From assembly GCF_003711515.1 (NCBI RefSeq), contig NW_021167087.1:124001-188000 (forward strand): DNA of 64,000 bases, given 5' to 3'. This DNA comes from Sodiomyces alkalinus F11 (Eukaryota; Ascomycota; Sordariomycetes; Glomerellales; Plectosphaerellaceae). Shown piece after piece: positions 35,401 to 47,503 of this stretch (its first letter is position 1; each line of letters begins with the position of its first letter). The position numbers and the translations under genes are program-made. Under the pieces are notes generated by a model. It saw only the letters and a program-made list of their open reading frames with translations. It made no database searches and was not told the DNA's origin.

Positions 35401-38400
35401 AGACTAATAGGCCTAGTAGCTAATTAACACTATCGTAAGCCTACTACGCCGCCTAGGTATACCGTTATGCGGTCTAGCGAAGAATAGATAACCGTGGTGG
35501 AATAACGAATATAAGGAGGCCTATAGGGAGGCTATACAAGGTAGATATTATACCCTAGAACACACCGAAGTATAGGAGACCTTCCGGAAAACTATAAAGC
35601 GGGTAAGCCGGGAGTATTAGAACGAACGAATCGGAAATATAAAGAACGCCGAGGAGTTATATAAGGTGATCAGCTAGTATAAGATAGGGGATAGGCTAAT
35701 ACCCCCCCTAATCTTCTACGACGGTCTAGGCTATTTTAAAGATAAATAAAAAAGAGAACTCTTACAACGAACTAAGCTAGCGAGGAAGCTAGAAATCGAC
35801 GATCTAGAGGACCTATATAATCACCTATCAGGTTAGATATAAACTATCCCGGTGGATAGCCTAATTCTAAGAGATAAGGCACGCTGCTATACTATCGACA
35901 ATATAACGATAACGCCTAGCGGAGATAATATAAGTATCCCCCTCCTCCGACTAGTATAGCCGGTAATCGAGGATATGGTGACTCGTCTTTTCGAAGCCTA
36001 TAGGAAAGCCGGGCACTACCCACGCCCTTTCCGAAAAGGGAACGTGGTGATAATCGATAAGCCTAGTAAGGATACTAGCACTATTATAGGGTATAGGTCG
36101 ATCTAGCTACTTAGCGTCCTTGGTAAAGGCCTTAAACGTATTATAGCTAAAAGAACCGCGTACCGGGTAATAGCCGCGGGTATCCTAAACCCCTGATATA
36201 TCAGCGCGCTCCTAGGATAATTAATAATTAACCTCGCCGCGGTGTTAATATATAACGTCGAGTTATAGCTAGCTTAGGGGAAGCAGGTTATTACCGTGAC
36301 TAACGATATAAAGGGGACTTCTAATATAGTCCTTTATAGTTAGTTTATTTATAGACTATGCTAATAAGGGTAGGATCCCCCCACGATTAAGTAATAGGAA
36401 AGCTTCGCCGCCGATAAATAAGTATAAGTAATATTTAGTGACTTATACCCTAGCGAATATACCCCGCTTAACCTCGTAGGACTCCTATAAGGGTCCCTGG
36501 CTTCCCTAATCGGATATACCCTTAGTTTCGTAGATATATATAAACTACCTAATAAGAGTAACCGGTTTAGTTACGCTAACGACTCCTATATTATCGCGGC
36601 CTATAAGGACCTTAATAAAGTAGTATAACAGGTCACTAAGACACTATAGTAATAACTCGAGTAGTATAAAGATAACGGAGTCGAGCTAGACTTCGGTAAG
36701 GCTAAAGCCTAGCTATTCTTCTATTAGAAAAAGCCTTAGTTCCCTATTATAGGGATTCCCTATCTTAACTACGAAGTTATAGTCGTCTATACTATTAGCC
36801 CGGAGGAGGATAACGATAGCCCGCCCCGATTAGGTGGCTAGGGGTCTACATAAATAGACGACTCGAGTTCCGGGACTACGTTAAGATATAGGCATAGAAG
36901 GGACTTAAAGTCGTTACCTATATTAGAGGACTTACGGGAGCCACCCAGGGACTAAACCTAGCCTTACTTCGTAGAGTAGCCCTCGCGTGCGTACCGACTA
37001 TTACGTACTATATAGCGGAGATCTAGTACGAAGGAAGGAAGGCCCCGGCTTAGGGCCGCTTCGACGTGATTTACTAGAAATAGTGTCGGTCCGTATCCGG
37101 ATACCTCCCCTAAACCCCTATAATACGCCGAGTATAGATAACGATACTTAGAGCTGTACTGCCTATATAGAAGATAGTTCCCGGAGTAGTCCTATACTAA
37201 GAAGCCGGTATACTATCCGTAGAAGAATACGCCGAGTACCTCCGATAAAGGTACACGATACGACTTATAGGACTAAAAGCAGAGTACCCGGTTGTATAAG
37301 CCGTGACCGCGATTTATAGAGGAGAGGCTAAGAAGACTAAGGCCCTTACCCAGAGGTCGCGGGTCTTATAGACGCGTGAACTCGTGGAAATAAACCTACT
37401 AAGATATTAGTTCGTACGACCCCGATTCACCGGAACTTAACACGATAATAAGCTACTCGATAACCGCCTAAAGGAAAAAGCCGTGATAGCCTTTAACGAA
37501 TAGGCGGATAGACTACCCCTAGAATATATAGTAGTTTACTCCGACGGATCGTAAAAAGAATAAAGTATAACCGAGGTATTCTCCGTCCAGCGCGGCGGAT
37601 AAGAAATCACCTTAGGGCGTGGGCACCTCCGTATTACGGTAGTATTCGACGGGGAGGTTACGGGGGCTACGCGCGGCCTAGCCGTAGCGCTACGGCTACC
37701 GGAAATAAACAGGATCTCCTACTATATCGATAACTAAGCAGTACTTAAGGGACTAGCTAGTATAGCCCCTAGATTATTACAACACGAATTCCTACGATAG
37801 TAAAGACTAGCGAGTAAAGTCTCCACCGACCTTAAGTAATACCCGGGGTATATAGGAATACTAGGTAAAAAGAGAGCCGATAAGCTATACTCTAGAGACG
37901 ATATATACGGTATACTACTAGAAAACAAAAGGCTAGCCTAGGCCGGGGTAAAGGCTTAATCAGAGGCTTATTCTAGGACTAGGCTTCGAAAATAGCACGC
38001 CGTATCCCGACTAAACAGGTACGTAAGGCCTTATAGTATAGACTAGGGTTTAGCCGACACGAGCCAAAGGAACTTAGTCTACCACACAGGCAACTAATAC
38101 GCCTCCTATAGGCGCGTACTAGGTATAGAGATTTTAAGGACTATCACGAACGCTTTAAGTATTAGGACTTCGACGGGCATTATAGCTATAGATACCCGAA
38201 AATAAGGGAATACTATACCTACTACCGTAAGGTCAGGGGTATTAGAGATAGTAAATAGCTAGCCTAACTCTAGTATAAGGATAACTAACGGTATAACCTA
38301 TAGGAGACTCTTCTAGAGATCCTAATAAACGGAGCGGTTTTCGCCGCGCTAAATAACGTAATAGGATATCTAGAAAAGATATACCCACTATCCTCGCGAT

Positions 38401-38517
38401 TAGGACAAGGAGTGCTACCCTAGAAATAGGATAGCGGGATAGGAAAATAGTAAGGAGGCCCCTAAGGGCGTACCGCTAGACACGGATATTTTCATTCTTA
38501 TAGATGTTATACACTAC
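32434..38517 (+). mobile_element. Tad1-like LINE L2, main part (5' region, ORF1, endonuclease, RT, RNase H)
   Basis: A plus-strand non-LTR element. The first ~270 bp (32434-32700) keep CA and TG and may be a 5' UTR. ORF1 (about 33.0-34.6 kb) ends in two CCHC-like zinc knuckles starting at 33940 (CDKCxGYYP, later RCIF and RYINYYG with Cys to Tyr changes). The AP endonuclease shows GGDFNARYRD at 34991-35020. RT motif A lies near 36297 (VTNDIKGTSNIVLYS) and motif C at 36567-36595 (YANDSYIIAA, YADD before RIP). RNase H begins VYSDGS at 37534. G3 interrupts the 3' UTR at 38517. Confidence 0.88.
38513..38517. repeat. G3 target duplication, left copy
   Basis: ACTAC immediately before the left LTR is repeated at 47308-47312 immediately after the right LTR. 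Confidence 0.93.
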
Positions 38518-39287
38518 TGTCAAAGGTGTCTTCGTATGGAGTGGTATAATAATGATTGACCGATACGTCCTAAGTGAATAGTAGTTCGTCTATAGGTAAG
38601 GGGTCTTAGAATGCTTAGATTATTCGTTGCCCGCCTTAAGAAAGAGGTCCTTAAGGCGCTCCTTTTATAGCTATCCGGGGTCTAACTAGAATCCTCCTAT
38701 CTCTCCCCGGCTAACTCTCTTAATATAAGACTATCATACCTGATATCTTAACCTTTATCCTTCTGTTAACTCCTAGTGGTCCTACCTCTAACTTCCTATA
38801 GCCTGATATCTAGAAATCTGGATATAGCCTTGGCTCTTTTAGGTCGTGGTGATATCCCTCGTGGATACTATCCCTTAACTGGATAATAGCGAGACTATAG
38901 CAATAACCTATTAATTCTAGGTATACCTGCTATTAGATAGGCCCTTCTGGATCGTGGACCTAAGTTATATAGATACTATCCCTTAGCTATATAATAGCGA
39001 TACTAAGGCGATAACCTATTAATTCCTGATATATCTGCTACTAGTGGGCAGGTCCTTTAAGGTCGTGGATATAAGTCTCGTGGATATTATCCCTTAGCTA
39101 TATAATAGCGAGACTATAGCGATAACCTATTAATTCCAGGTATACCTGCTATTAGATAGGCCCTTTTAGATTATAGATATAAGTCTTATAGATACTATCC
39201 CTTAGCTATACTATTAAGATAATGCCGTATTAATAACCCGATAAGCTAAGTATATCTTATCGTCCCTTACGTAGTATATCCGTGATA
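38518..39287 (-). repeat. G3 3' LTR (left copy)
   Basis: Starts TGTCAAAGGTGTC and ends CCGTGATA. It contains about four tandem units of 108-111 bp; the shared ATCCCTTA lies at about 38870, 38978, 39089 and 39197. Such internal reiteration is unusual for an LTR and explains its length. Confidence 0.95.
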
Positions 39288-40070
39288 TAATACCCCTCCG
39301 TGAAGCGCCTATCCTTAGGCGGCTATTAGATAAAGGGGGAATCTAGTAACTATAATAGGCTATACAGCGTTTAGTTAAGAAGTGATTTATTCACGAATAA
39401 TAGTATTCCCTTAGAGATAAGAACCTATCGTGGGTTAGTAGTTATCCCGTTATAAAGCACCTTAAAGGTATCTGGTTTAAAATCCTTTATTAATTTATCC
39501 TCTTAACTAAGAGTATCATTTATATCTTAAAGAGTTATAAAGCTTTATTAGTTAAATAGTCTATAAATAATAGCCTTTTAGTAACTATCGTATAGGTGGT
39601 TAATATCTTAGCCCCCTTTATTCTATAAATATAGTAACTCGGGGAGGTAAGTGCTCTTACCTATTACTTAATAAGATAAAATAGAAGGCATAGCGGCCCT
39701 ATAGGCCGTAGATATTATCCTATACCTTCTAAAACCTCACGATCCTCTTCCTATTCTTCTTAAGCTATTATAATAACCTTAGTTTTTAGGTTATAGTAAG
39801 TAAGTTAAATCCCGGCTATAACGCTATTAATCTTCCGTCGCTTCGAGCGTCGATAAAGATTAGCGCCCTTACGTTTCTTAGTTATAAACTCGGCGTTATA
39901 TCCGTCGTTAATAGTTAGATATTAGCTAATAGCCGTTAAGGATACCCCTAGGTGATTAATTCTCTTTTTATAATAATATAATTCCTCCTATAAGGCCTCC
40001 TTTATCTTTTCTATGCTCTTATCTTTATCGGGAGACTAATGATTCTATAGCTCGCCGTTAATTCGTTAAT

Positions 40071-41190
40071 ATACCTCCTAAAGCGGCTCTAGAGAATACC
40101 GCCGCTACTAGCGCTAGTAGTAATACCACCGCCGCGGGTGGTAAGCGAAAGGCTAAGGGTGCTATTAAAAGGGCCCCTAAGCGCGCGAAGACTACCGGCG
40201 GTAGTACTACTATTAGCGGTAGTGGTAGTAGTATAACGTTATCGCCCGCTAATTCCTTAGGAACTAATAATAACTCCACCACTTCCGTTCTTACCGCTCC
40301 TAAGATAGTTTCGACGCCCGTCCCGCCCCTAGCTCCCCCTATTACGCCTCCTACCGCTCCTCCCACTACTCTATTAACGCTTAGTAGTCCGATAACTACT
40401 CCTCGCCCCGTCGTTCGCGGAGATATAAAGGATATAGGTTATAGCGGTCCCCTACGGGAACTATACGACCGTTACGCCCGCTATTAGTGCACTGAGACTA
40501 ATTTCACCGCTACCCCTATCGTTTTCCGCTTATACCGCTTTACCGAAAGTAAGATAACCCTCTAGTAGTTCCCTGGCGACCGATAGCTAATATAGTTATA
40601 TTTATAAAGCGGTTAGCTAAATATAATTACTATCAGATATAAGGAAGTAAGCCTTATAACGAGGTAAGTCGTATACCCCTTCCCTGCTACGACCGCTCTA
40701 TAGCCGATTAACGATTTATAGTTACCTATTAATGCTTATAAGCTAGCTCGTTTAATACAGAATAATATTATAAAAGTGTTTAAGGAAAACCGTAGCTTTA
40801 CGGCTACTAAACGACGGTTATTAATTAAGGCTCGGGCTCGCCTAAGAGCCCTCGTGTCCGATTAAAGCGAGGCTCGTAACTAGATCTCTAAAGCTAAGCG
40901 ATTAGTTTATCGGTAACGCGAAGTTAAAGCTAATTCGTAGTTAGAAGCTTCTAAGGATCGTAACTATATTCTAGCCCGACTTATAGTGGCTATAAAGTAA
41001 TAAGAAAGCCGTATAACTAATAGCTTATTACGGGAGTTGGTTTAGAGTAATAAGGACTTGGTTAATAAGCTAGCGGTCGTCGTCTACTAGTCTAGCGGTA
41101 GTAGTAATAAGGTAGGGGGTAGTAATTAAGGCAACGGGTTAAATATAGGTACTAAGTTAGATAGTCTATTAGCCAGTATACCGGCCTGAA
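40071..41190 (+). pseudogene. G3 antisense accessory ORF, basic N-terminus and Pro/Thr-rich linker
   Basis: The frame starts at ATA 40071 (probably ATG before RIP) and reads PPKAALENTAATSASS, then a basic stretch GGKRKAKGAIKRAPKRAK that looks like a nuclear localisation signal, a Ser/Thr/Pro-rich linker to about 40420, then a charged region with TATPIVFRLYRFTESKITL near 40515-40560 and a Lys/Arg-rich helical C-terminus to about 41190. The first 120 codons are free of stops; later stops sit at Gln/Trp positions. It is opposite to pol and converges on the chromodomain end. I do not recognise the family. Confidence 0.6.
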
Positions 41191-41289
41191 GAGCTTATAG
41201 TTTAAGTATAGTTAGTTCGGGGTTAATCGCTTTAATCCCCCCTTTTTTGTTTATTTATGTTTTTTTCTTTTTTTCTATTTTTGCTTCTG

Positions 41290-44200
41290 TTTTTTATTTT
41301 TACTTTTTTAGGGATAATAATAAGGAGAGGCCTATTAGGTAATAGAATAAATGACTTTTTTATACGGAAATTAATTATAAGTCGACTAGTTCCTAATCCC
41401 TGACTGGTTATGTATTCTATAGTAGTAGCGATCGAGAAGATTATTCGGTAAATTCCTTTTCGGTTCCTATATATTTTCCTTATAGCCGTAGTCCGCCCAC
41501 TTAATAAGATACTATCGGCGATTACCGTTATAACGGTGGGCGAGGATATCTTCGACCTCGCACTTATCTGACTCTTATGGTTCGATATCCACGTCCTTAG
41601 GAACCGGCGATTTACTATCACGGGACCGCTAGGGTTCTGATAGAGAAACTAGAAATACGTCGTGGATCTTTAATCTTAGTAGTAAGTCTAGTTTATATAC
41701 TAGGCCGTGCTAGTTAATAACCTTAGCGACACGGTAAGGTCCTAAGAACTTATCGGATAGTTTACGATTAGGCCGCCGCTAGCGAATATTTTTAGCGGAG
41801 AGTAGTATATACTTATCCTTATTAAAGCGTTTCTAAACGCGGCCTTTATTATAATAGCGCTTATATATAGCCTATACCTTCCGAATCAGGGCGTTTATTA
41901 TTTCTCGGTTAGCTAATAAGTATCGAACTCCTTATTCTATAGTAGCTAACTTAGATTCCCCTTTTAGCTAAGATTATAACTTATATAGCCCGCGTGGATT
42001 ATAATCTATAAGTAAGACGGCCGGCGTATTATTAATAGTTAAGTGCTAGGAGGTATTAGAGACGAACTAGGCGAGTAGGAGTTTATCTACCTAGTCGTTC
42101 TGCTTAAATATATAAAACGTACGTAGGTAGTATTCGAGACTCTAATTTTAGCGTTCCGTCTAACCGTCCATTTATAGGTACTAGGCCGTTAATAACCGCC
42201 TATCTACCCCGAGGTATATATAGGGTATCTTCTAGAACCGGCTTATAAATAGTAATCCTCGGTCGGAGACGATACTATCGGGTAGACCGTACTTACTAAA
42301 GATATACGTTTATAGGATATCCGTTAGCCTATCAGCGGTTAATTTACTGCTAATTAGTATATAGATAGCGTACTTAGTATACCTATATACCGCTACTAAG
42401 ATAGTATCTCGCTTATATCCGTTATCGGTAACTAGTACAAGACCGGTAATAAAGTTAATAGATATTTCTTAGAATAGTCGGCGTAGGATAGGTAAGCTCT
42501 ATATTATACTATATAGTTTATAGTGCGGGGCCTTTATACGCTGATATATAAGATAACTAGGGATAAACTTCTTAATATCGCGTTATAAGTGGTCGTAGTA
42601 GTAGACGCCTCGAATACGTCGTATAGTCTTAGCGATGCCGGGATAATTAGCGGTTAGACTATTATGGAAAGCCTATAAGATAGTGTCTCGTAAACCCGAA
42701 TAGTTAGGGATATAAAGATAATTCTTAAAATAGAGGACCCTATTATTATCCTTAGACCACGGGTTCTGTGAAGCTAGGCCGGGCGGTTCTATAACAGCGA
42801 GTTTATTATAAAAAGGATCCTCCTTTTATGCCTCGACGACCTAGGACCGTAGGTCGGTTTATAGTTAGCTATCGTCGGCGCCTATATTAGCGATAAGACG
42901 CTGGGTTACGTACGTAGTTAATAGACTAAGGGCGAATTTATAAATAAACGCCTTTACTAGCTTAGCGCGTTCGGCGGTTAAGGCCGCGGTATCGGGTGCG
43001 AATTAGGGTTTACGGGATTGATTATCGGCCGGATTATAGATACCCGGTCGATACTTAATCTCGAAATCGTAGGCGGCTAGTTCCTTAAGCTATTATATAT
43101 ACTAGGCTTTGATAAATAGTTTATCTAAGAGATAGCGGTAATTAAGATAGTCCGTTAAGACTTCGATATAAAACCGACTATAGGCTACGTAACAGCGCTA
43201 AGTGCGGAAAGCTTCGTATATAGCTATTAATTCGGTATCCGGCGTTATGTAATTTAACTTAGCTCCCTTAAGCTTACGCGAAAAGAAGGTAATTAGGTTC
43301 TAACGGCCGTTCTCTAATTAACTAATCACTACTCCTAAGGCGAAGGTAGAGGTATCTAGCTTAACGCGTATAGGAAGAGCTGGATTAAAGTGCCTTAGGA
43401 CGGGCGTATCTTAGAACCGGTCGTAGAGTTCGACGAATATAGCTAGTTAGTCGTTAGTTAAGGTAAAGGTGCCGGTTAGCCTATCGCCTTTTAATAAGTC
43501 TATAAGGGATACGATAATCTTAGAGTAGTTTTTAATAAATCGGCGGTAAAAACCCGTAAAGCCTAAGAAGACTTAAATCTTACGTATCGTATTAGGGGGT
43601 TCTTAGTCTCGGATTACTTTAACACGAGCGGGGTCTATATAGATACCGGTTAGACTATAGATAAATTTAAGAAACTCGATTTCGGATATCTCGAAGATAT
43701 ATTTTTCTGGGTTTATAAACAGGGACTATTCTCTAAGACGTTATAATACCTAACGGATATATAGTCGGTGGGTAGTTATATCCGAACTATGAATTAAAAT
43801 ATCGTTAAGGTAAATAATATAAATAGTATCTACTAGACTAGCTAAGGTATAGTTAATATACTTCTGGAAACTGGCAGATATATTATAGAGGCTGAATAGT
43901 ATAATAAGATATTTAAAATAGCCGTATTTTATTCGGAACGCCGTTTTCTATTTATCGCCTTCCCGTATTTGTAGGCGATAGTACGTATCTTTAAGGTCTA
44001 ATTTTATATAGATAGTAGAAGAGGCTAATCGATCTAAAATCTTATAGATTAGGGGTAACGGCGTACGGTCTTTACGTATAACACGGTTAAGTGCCCGGTA
44101 GTTAACGTAGAGTCGAAGTTTGCCTCCCTTTTTTAGTATAAATAAAACGGGCGCGCCTATAGGGCTACTAGATAACCTAATCCACCCTTTCTTAGTAGTC

Positions 44201-46480
44201 TCGTGGATATATTATCGTAAGACTACTAGTTCCGCTACGGCTAACGGGTAGATTAGTCCGGGGGGTAACGCTTTATTATCTTATAGCTTAATAGGGTAAT
44301 CCCACTTATAGTGGCCTGGTAGTTAGCTAGCTCGTACGACGTTAAGAACGTCTACGTAATTAAGGTAATAGGGGGGTAGTTATGCTAATAACCGCGTTAG
44401 TCGAGGCCCTTCTTCTTATACGTCTATATAACCTAATTATAACGTCGACCCTTTATAAGGTTCGTCGGTGGTTAGCGTTAAAATAGCGATTAACTCCCGT
44501 GCGGCCTTCTTTAATTACTTCCTTAAATTAACTAAAGCTAATTCGTGTTATTTAATTCGATATATCTAGCTACTATCTCGCTAGTTAATATTTAGGATAA
44601 CTACGGAGAGCCACGGCCGTCTAAGGATAATTCGCGGCCCCTTAGGGTTAAGGTCTAACACGTGAAATTCGGTTCGGCGTATCTTAATACGTCCCTAACT
44701 ATCGGTTAACCGGAGAAGGCTAGCTATTATTCTATAGGTGGATATAGTCCTATCCTTTACTAACCAGGAAACCTAGTGCGAAGGCCTATCTAATACCTAT
44801 CCTTCCTATAAGGTAGATTAATTCACGATATTTATATTAGCTCCTCTATTAAGGATAGCTATAGTATGGTCCTACCGCCCGCCTTACCTTAACACTATAG
44901 GAGCTTCGATTAGCCTATAGCCCGAGGGCTTAGTATAAGGCGGGGCGTTTTCCTATTATTAAGACTAGTTATTAGATTAGGTATAACTAACGTTTAACCG
45001 CGTACCGGCCACGGGTTATCGGTTAGGGTTTAAGGTAGAGGTATTAAAACCGCTATCATTATCCTTTAGTTCCGGGTAATTATTACGAAGATATCCCTTT
45101 TAGTAATAGTAATAGCACTCTATATCCGCTAAATAGCGTCTTTTCGGTCAGTTCGGGGTTATCTCTTATCTAGCGGAGGTTTACGTATCTTCTAGGGACG
45201 GGCTTCTCTTAGAACTACTACCGGCTTAGTTTATAGCTGCCGAACGGTTAGATAGCCGTGATTACGAAGCCGATACCTTATTCTTATCTTCCGCCGTGTC
45301 TTTATTTCGAAGTATCTTAGCCTTCTATACTATCGAAGAAAGTTCGGTATAAGTTTTAGGGGGTCCTTTAGCGATTATATAGTCGCGAATAGGCCGTTAT
45401 AGCTTAACGATTATAAGCTATATACGCTAGTTATCATTAATAGATATTAGGATCTTATTAAAGAATCGATTAATCCGGTTAAGGAAGTAGTTATATTTCT
45501 CCCTATCTCTCTACTTAGTAGAGTCACTAAATAGTTAGTCCGCGGCGGTTAACGTGCGGGTATCGTTATCGACGATCTATCCCGAAAGGAAGTTCTTTAT
45601 TTCCTGCCACGTCGCTATAGAAGCTCTAGGCGTAGTAATTAACCGTTATTAGGCACGCTACCACGACCTACTAGCCTAAGAAAGAGCGTTACTAGCAAAT
45701 ACACTTTCGTTTTATCGTTCTGAAAATTACTAGAATCGAGGTAAAAACGCTCTTCTAAGTCCTCGATAAACGTTTAGTACTAATTCTAGGATTAGCTATC
45801 CTATTTAGGGATAGGGTAGTCTATCTTAGCCTAGTCGTTACGGGTTAGCGGTTAGTTACCCGGGTCTCGTAGTATATCCGCGGTATTACTACTATCTCGT
45901 AGAGCTTAGAGTTATCCGGCTAGGTAGTATCGCTCCTAGTCTAACCTAAAAGCTTTAACCTATTCTCGTAACTATACCACCGTTAAATAACTAACGCCCG
46001 TGGTAGTATTAGGGGGGCGACGTCTAGTATCCGATACCGATCGGGCGGGTCTATTCACCGATAATCCTTAATAAGGCGGAATATATAGCCGGGTCGTCCG
46101 AGGTTAATCGGTGGTTATTTCCGTGGTAAAGGTCTATAAGGTAGGCTTTAAAGAGATAGGTACTATAGGGGGGTCCGCTCTATAGCGCTTAGGTTCCTAG
46201 TTCCCAGAGCGGCACTAATAAGTGCCTTAGCACTACGATCTACGGTAAGCTAAGGGTCGGCTACCTATTAGGCTATTCGAGGTGCGCTACCTTACTCGGC
46301 GCGTAGCTTATTGTGCTTTTACAGCTATAGCTAAGGATTTACCTCGCTATTACGGCTAGGCTCGGTATCTCCTATCTCGAACTCGGGGAGTAGTTAGTAT
46401 AGTGACGATATACCGAGAATAACTAATTAGTTCTCCGCTTAGGTAGGTAGGGCAGAAACTTTACACCGGTGTATACACCT
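41290..46480 (-). pseudogene. G3 gag-pol: CCHC knuckle, protease, RT, RNase H, integrase, chromodomain
   Basis: Read right to left: gag CCHC knuckle near 45115-45065 (ECYYYYxKGYLRNNYPELK, Cys/His mostly Tyr after RIP); protease near 44860-44820 (AILNRGANINIVN); RT with TIYIIYLNDILI near 43825-43793; RNase H near 43250-43200; integrase around 42.5-42.3 kb; GPY/F-like KLSDKFLGPYRVAKVI near 41760-41710; chromodomain at about 41560-41420 (YLIKxADYGYKENI). The 129-codon open stretch at 41621-41232 covers this end. Order and motifs parallel G2 closely. Confidence 0.85.
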
Positions 46481-46504
46481 AGGTAAGGTAAAGAACGAAT
46501 AAAA

Positions 46505-47307
46505 TATTAAAGGTGTCTTCGTATAGAGTAGTATAATAGTGATTAACCGACACGTCCTAAGTAAATAGTGGTTTATCTATAGGTAAGGGGTCTTAGAATA
46601 CTTAGATTATTCGTTACCCGCCTTAAGAAAGAGGTCCCTAAGGCGCTCCTTTTATAGCTATCCGGGGTCTAACTAGAATCCTCCTATCTCTCCCCGGCTA
46701 ACTCCCTTAATATAAGACTATCACAACTAATATCTTAACCTTTATCCTCCTATTAACTCCTAGTAGTCCCACCTCTAACTTCCTATAGCCTAATATCTAG
46801 GAATCTGGATATAGCCTTAGCCTTTCTAGGTCGTGGTAATATCCCTCGTGGATACTATCCCATAGCTGGATAATAGCGAGACTATAGCGATAACCTATTA
46901 ATTCTAGGTATACCTGCTATTAGATAGGCCCTTCTGGATCGTGGACCTAAGTTATATAGATACTATCCCTTAGCTATATAATAGCGATACTAAGGCGACG
47001 ACCTATTAATTCCTAATATATCTGCTACTAGTAGGCAGGTCCTTTAAGGTCGTGGATATAAGTCTTATGGATACTATCCCTTGGCTGTATAATAGCAAGA
47101 CTATAGCGATGACCTATTAATTCCATGTATACCTGTTATTAGATAGGCCCTTCTAGATCGTGGATATAAGTCTTGTGGATACTGTCCCTTAGCTATACTA
47201 TCGAGATAGTGCCGTATTAATAACCGGTTAGTCCGTGATATATCGGCTATTATTAACCCGATAAGCTAAGTACATCTTATCGTCCCTTGCTTAGTATATC
47301 CGTGACA
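46505..47307 (-). repeat. G3 5' LTR (right copy)
   Basis: 803 bp, starting TATTAAAGGTGTC (TGTCAAAGG before RIP) and ending CCGTGACA, directly before ACTAC. It has the same ~109-bp tandem units as the left copy plus a 33-bp insertion. Confidence 0.95.
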
Positions 47308-47312
47308 ACTAC

Positions 47313-47503
47313 TAATAATAGTATAGTATGGGTTTTATCGTTTTTCGTGGGAAAGAGTTATAGAGTTCAGCGATTAGCACTATAATCTCTTAGTATAGAT
47401 ATATAGAGATCGCACTGCTCGATACTCTAGGAGGAGCGCGTACCCAGTACTCACTAGTGATATGCTAAGGCGTTAAATAGACACACACACACACACACAC
47501 ACA
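47313..47503 (+). mobile_element. LINE L2, 3' end with (AC)n tail
   Basis: Beyond G3 the L2 3' UTR continues for about 170 bp and ends in an (AC)n run at 47481-47503 in place of a poly(A) tail. The copia target duplication AGGAGCGATAC follows at 47504-47514. Confidence 0.85.
47481..47503. repeat. (AC)n terminal repeat of LINE L2
   Basis: 11.5 AC dinucleotides. CA is the RIP target, yet this run stayed CA-rich, so it either escaped RIP or re-expanded afterwards. Confidence 0.97.

Larger units (their letters stand above)
38518..47307 (-). mobile_element. Ty3/gypsy retrotransposon G3, structurally complete, RIP-degraded
   Basis: An 8790-bp element with LTRs at 38518-39287 (770 bp) and 46505-47307 (803 bp) and TSD ACTAC. 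The right LTR holds a 33-bp extra segment near 47222-47254. Pol reads on the minus strand. Inside the right LTR the minus strand begins TTTTATTCGTTC, as in G2, so the two share the primer type. A plus-strand ORF lies between the chromodomain and the left LTR. G3 lies inside LINE L2. Confidence 0.95.

Noticed and set aside
40058..40366. 102-codon minus-strand frame rich in Gly, Val and Leu
   Set aside because: It is the complement of the better-supported plus-strand G3 accessory ORF with its basic NLS-like stretch.
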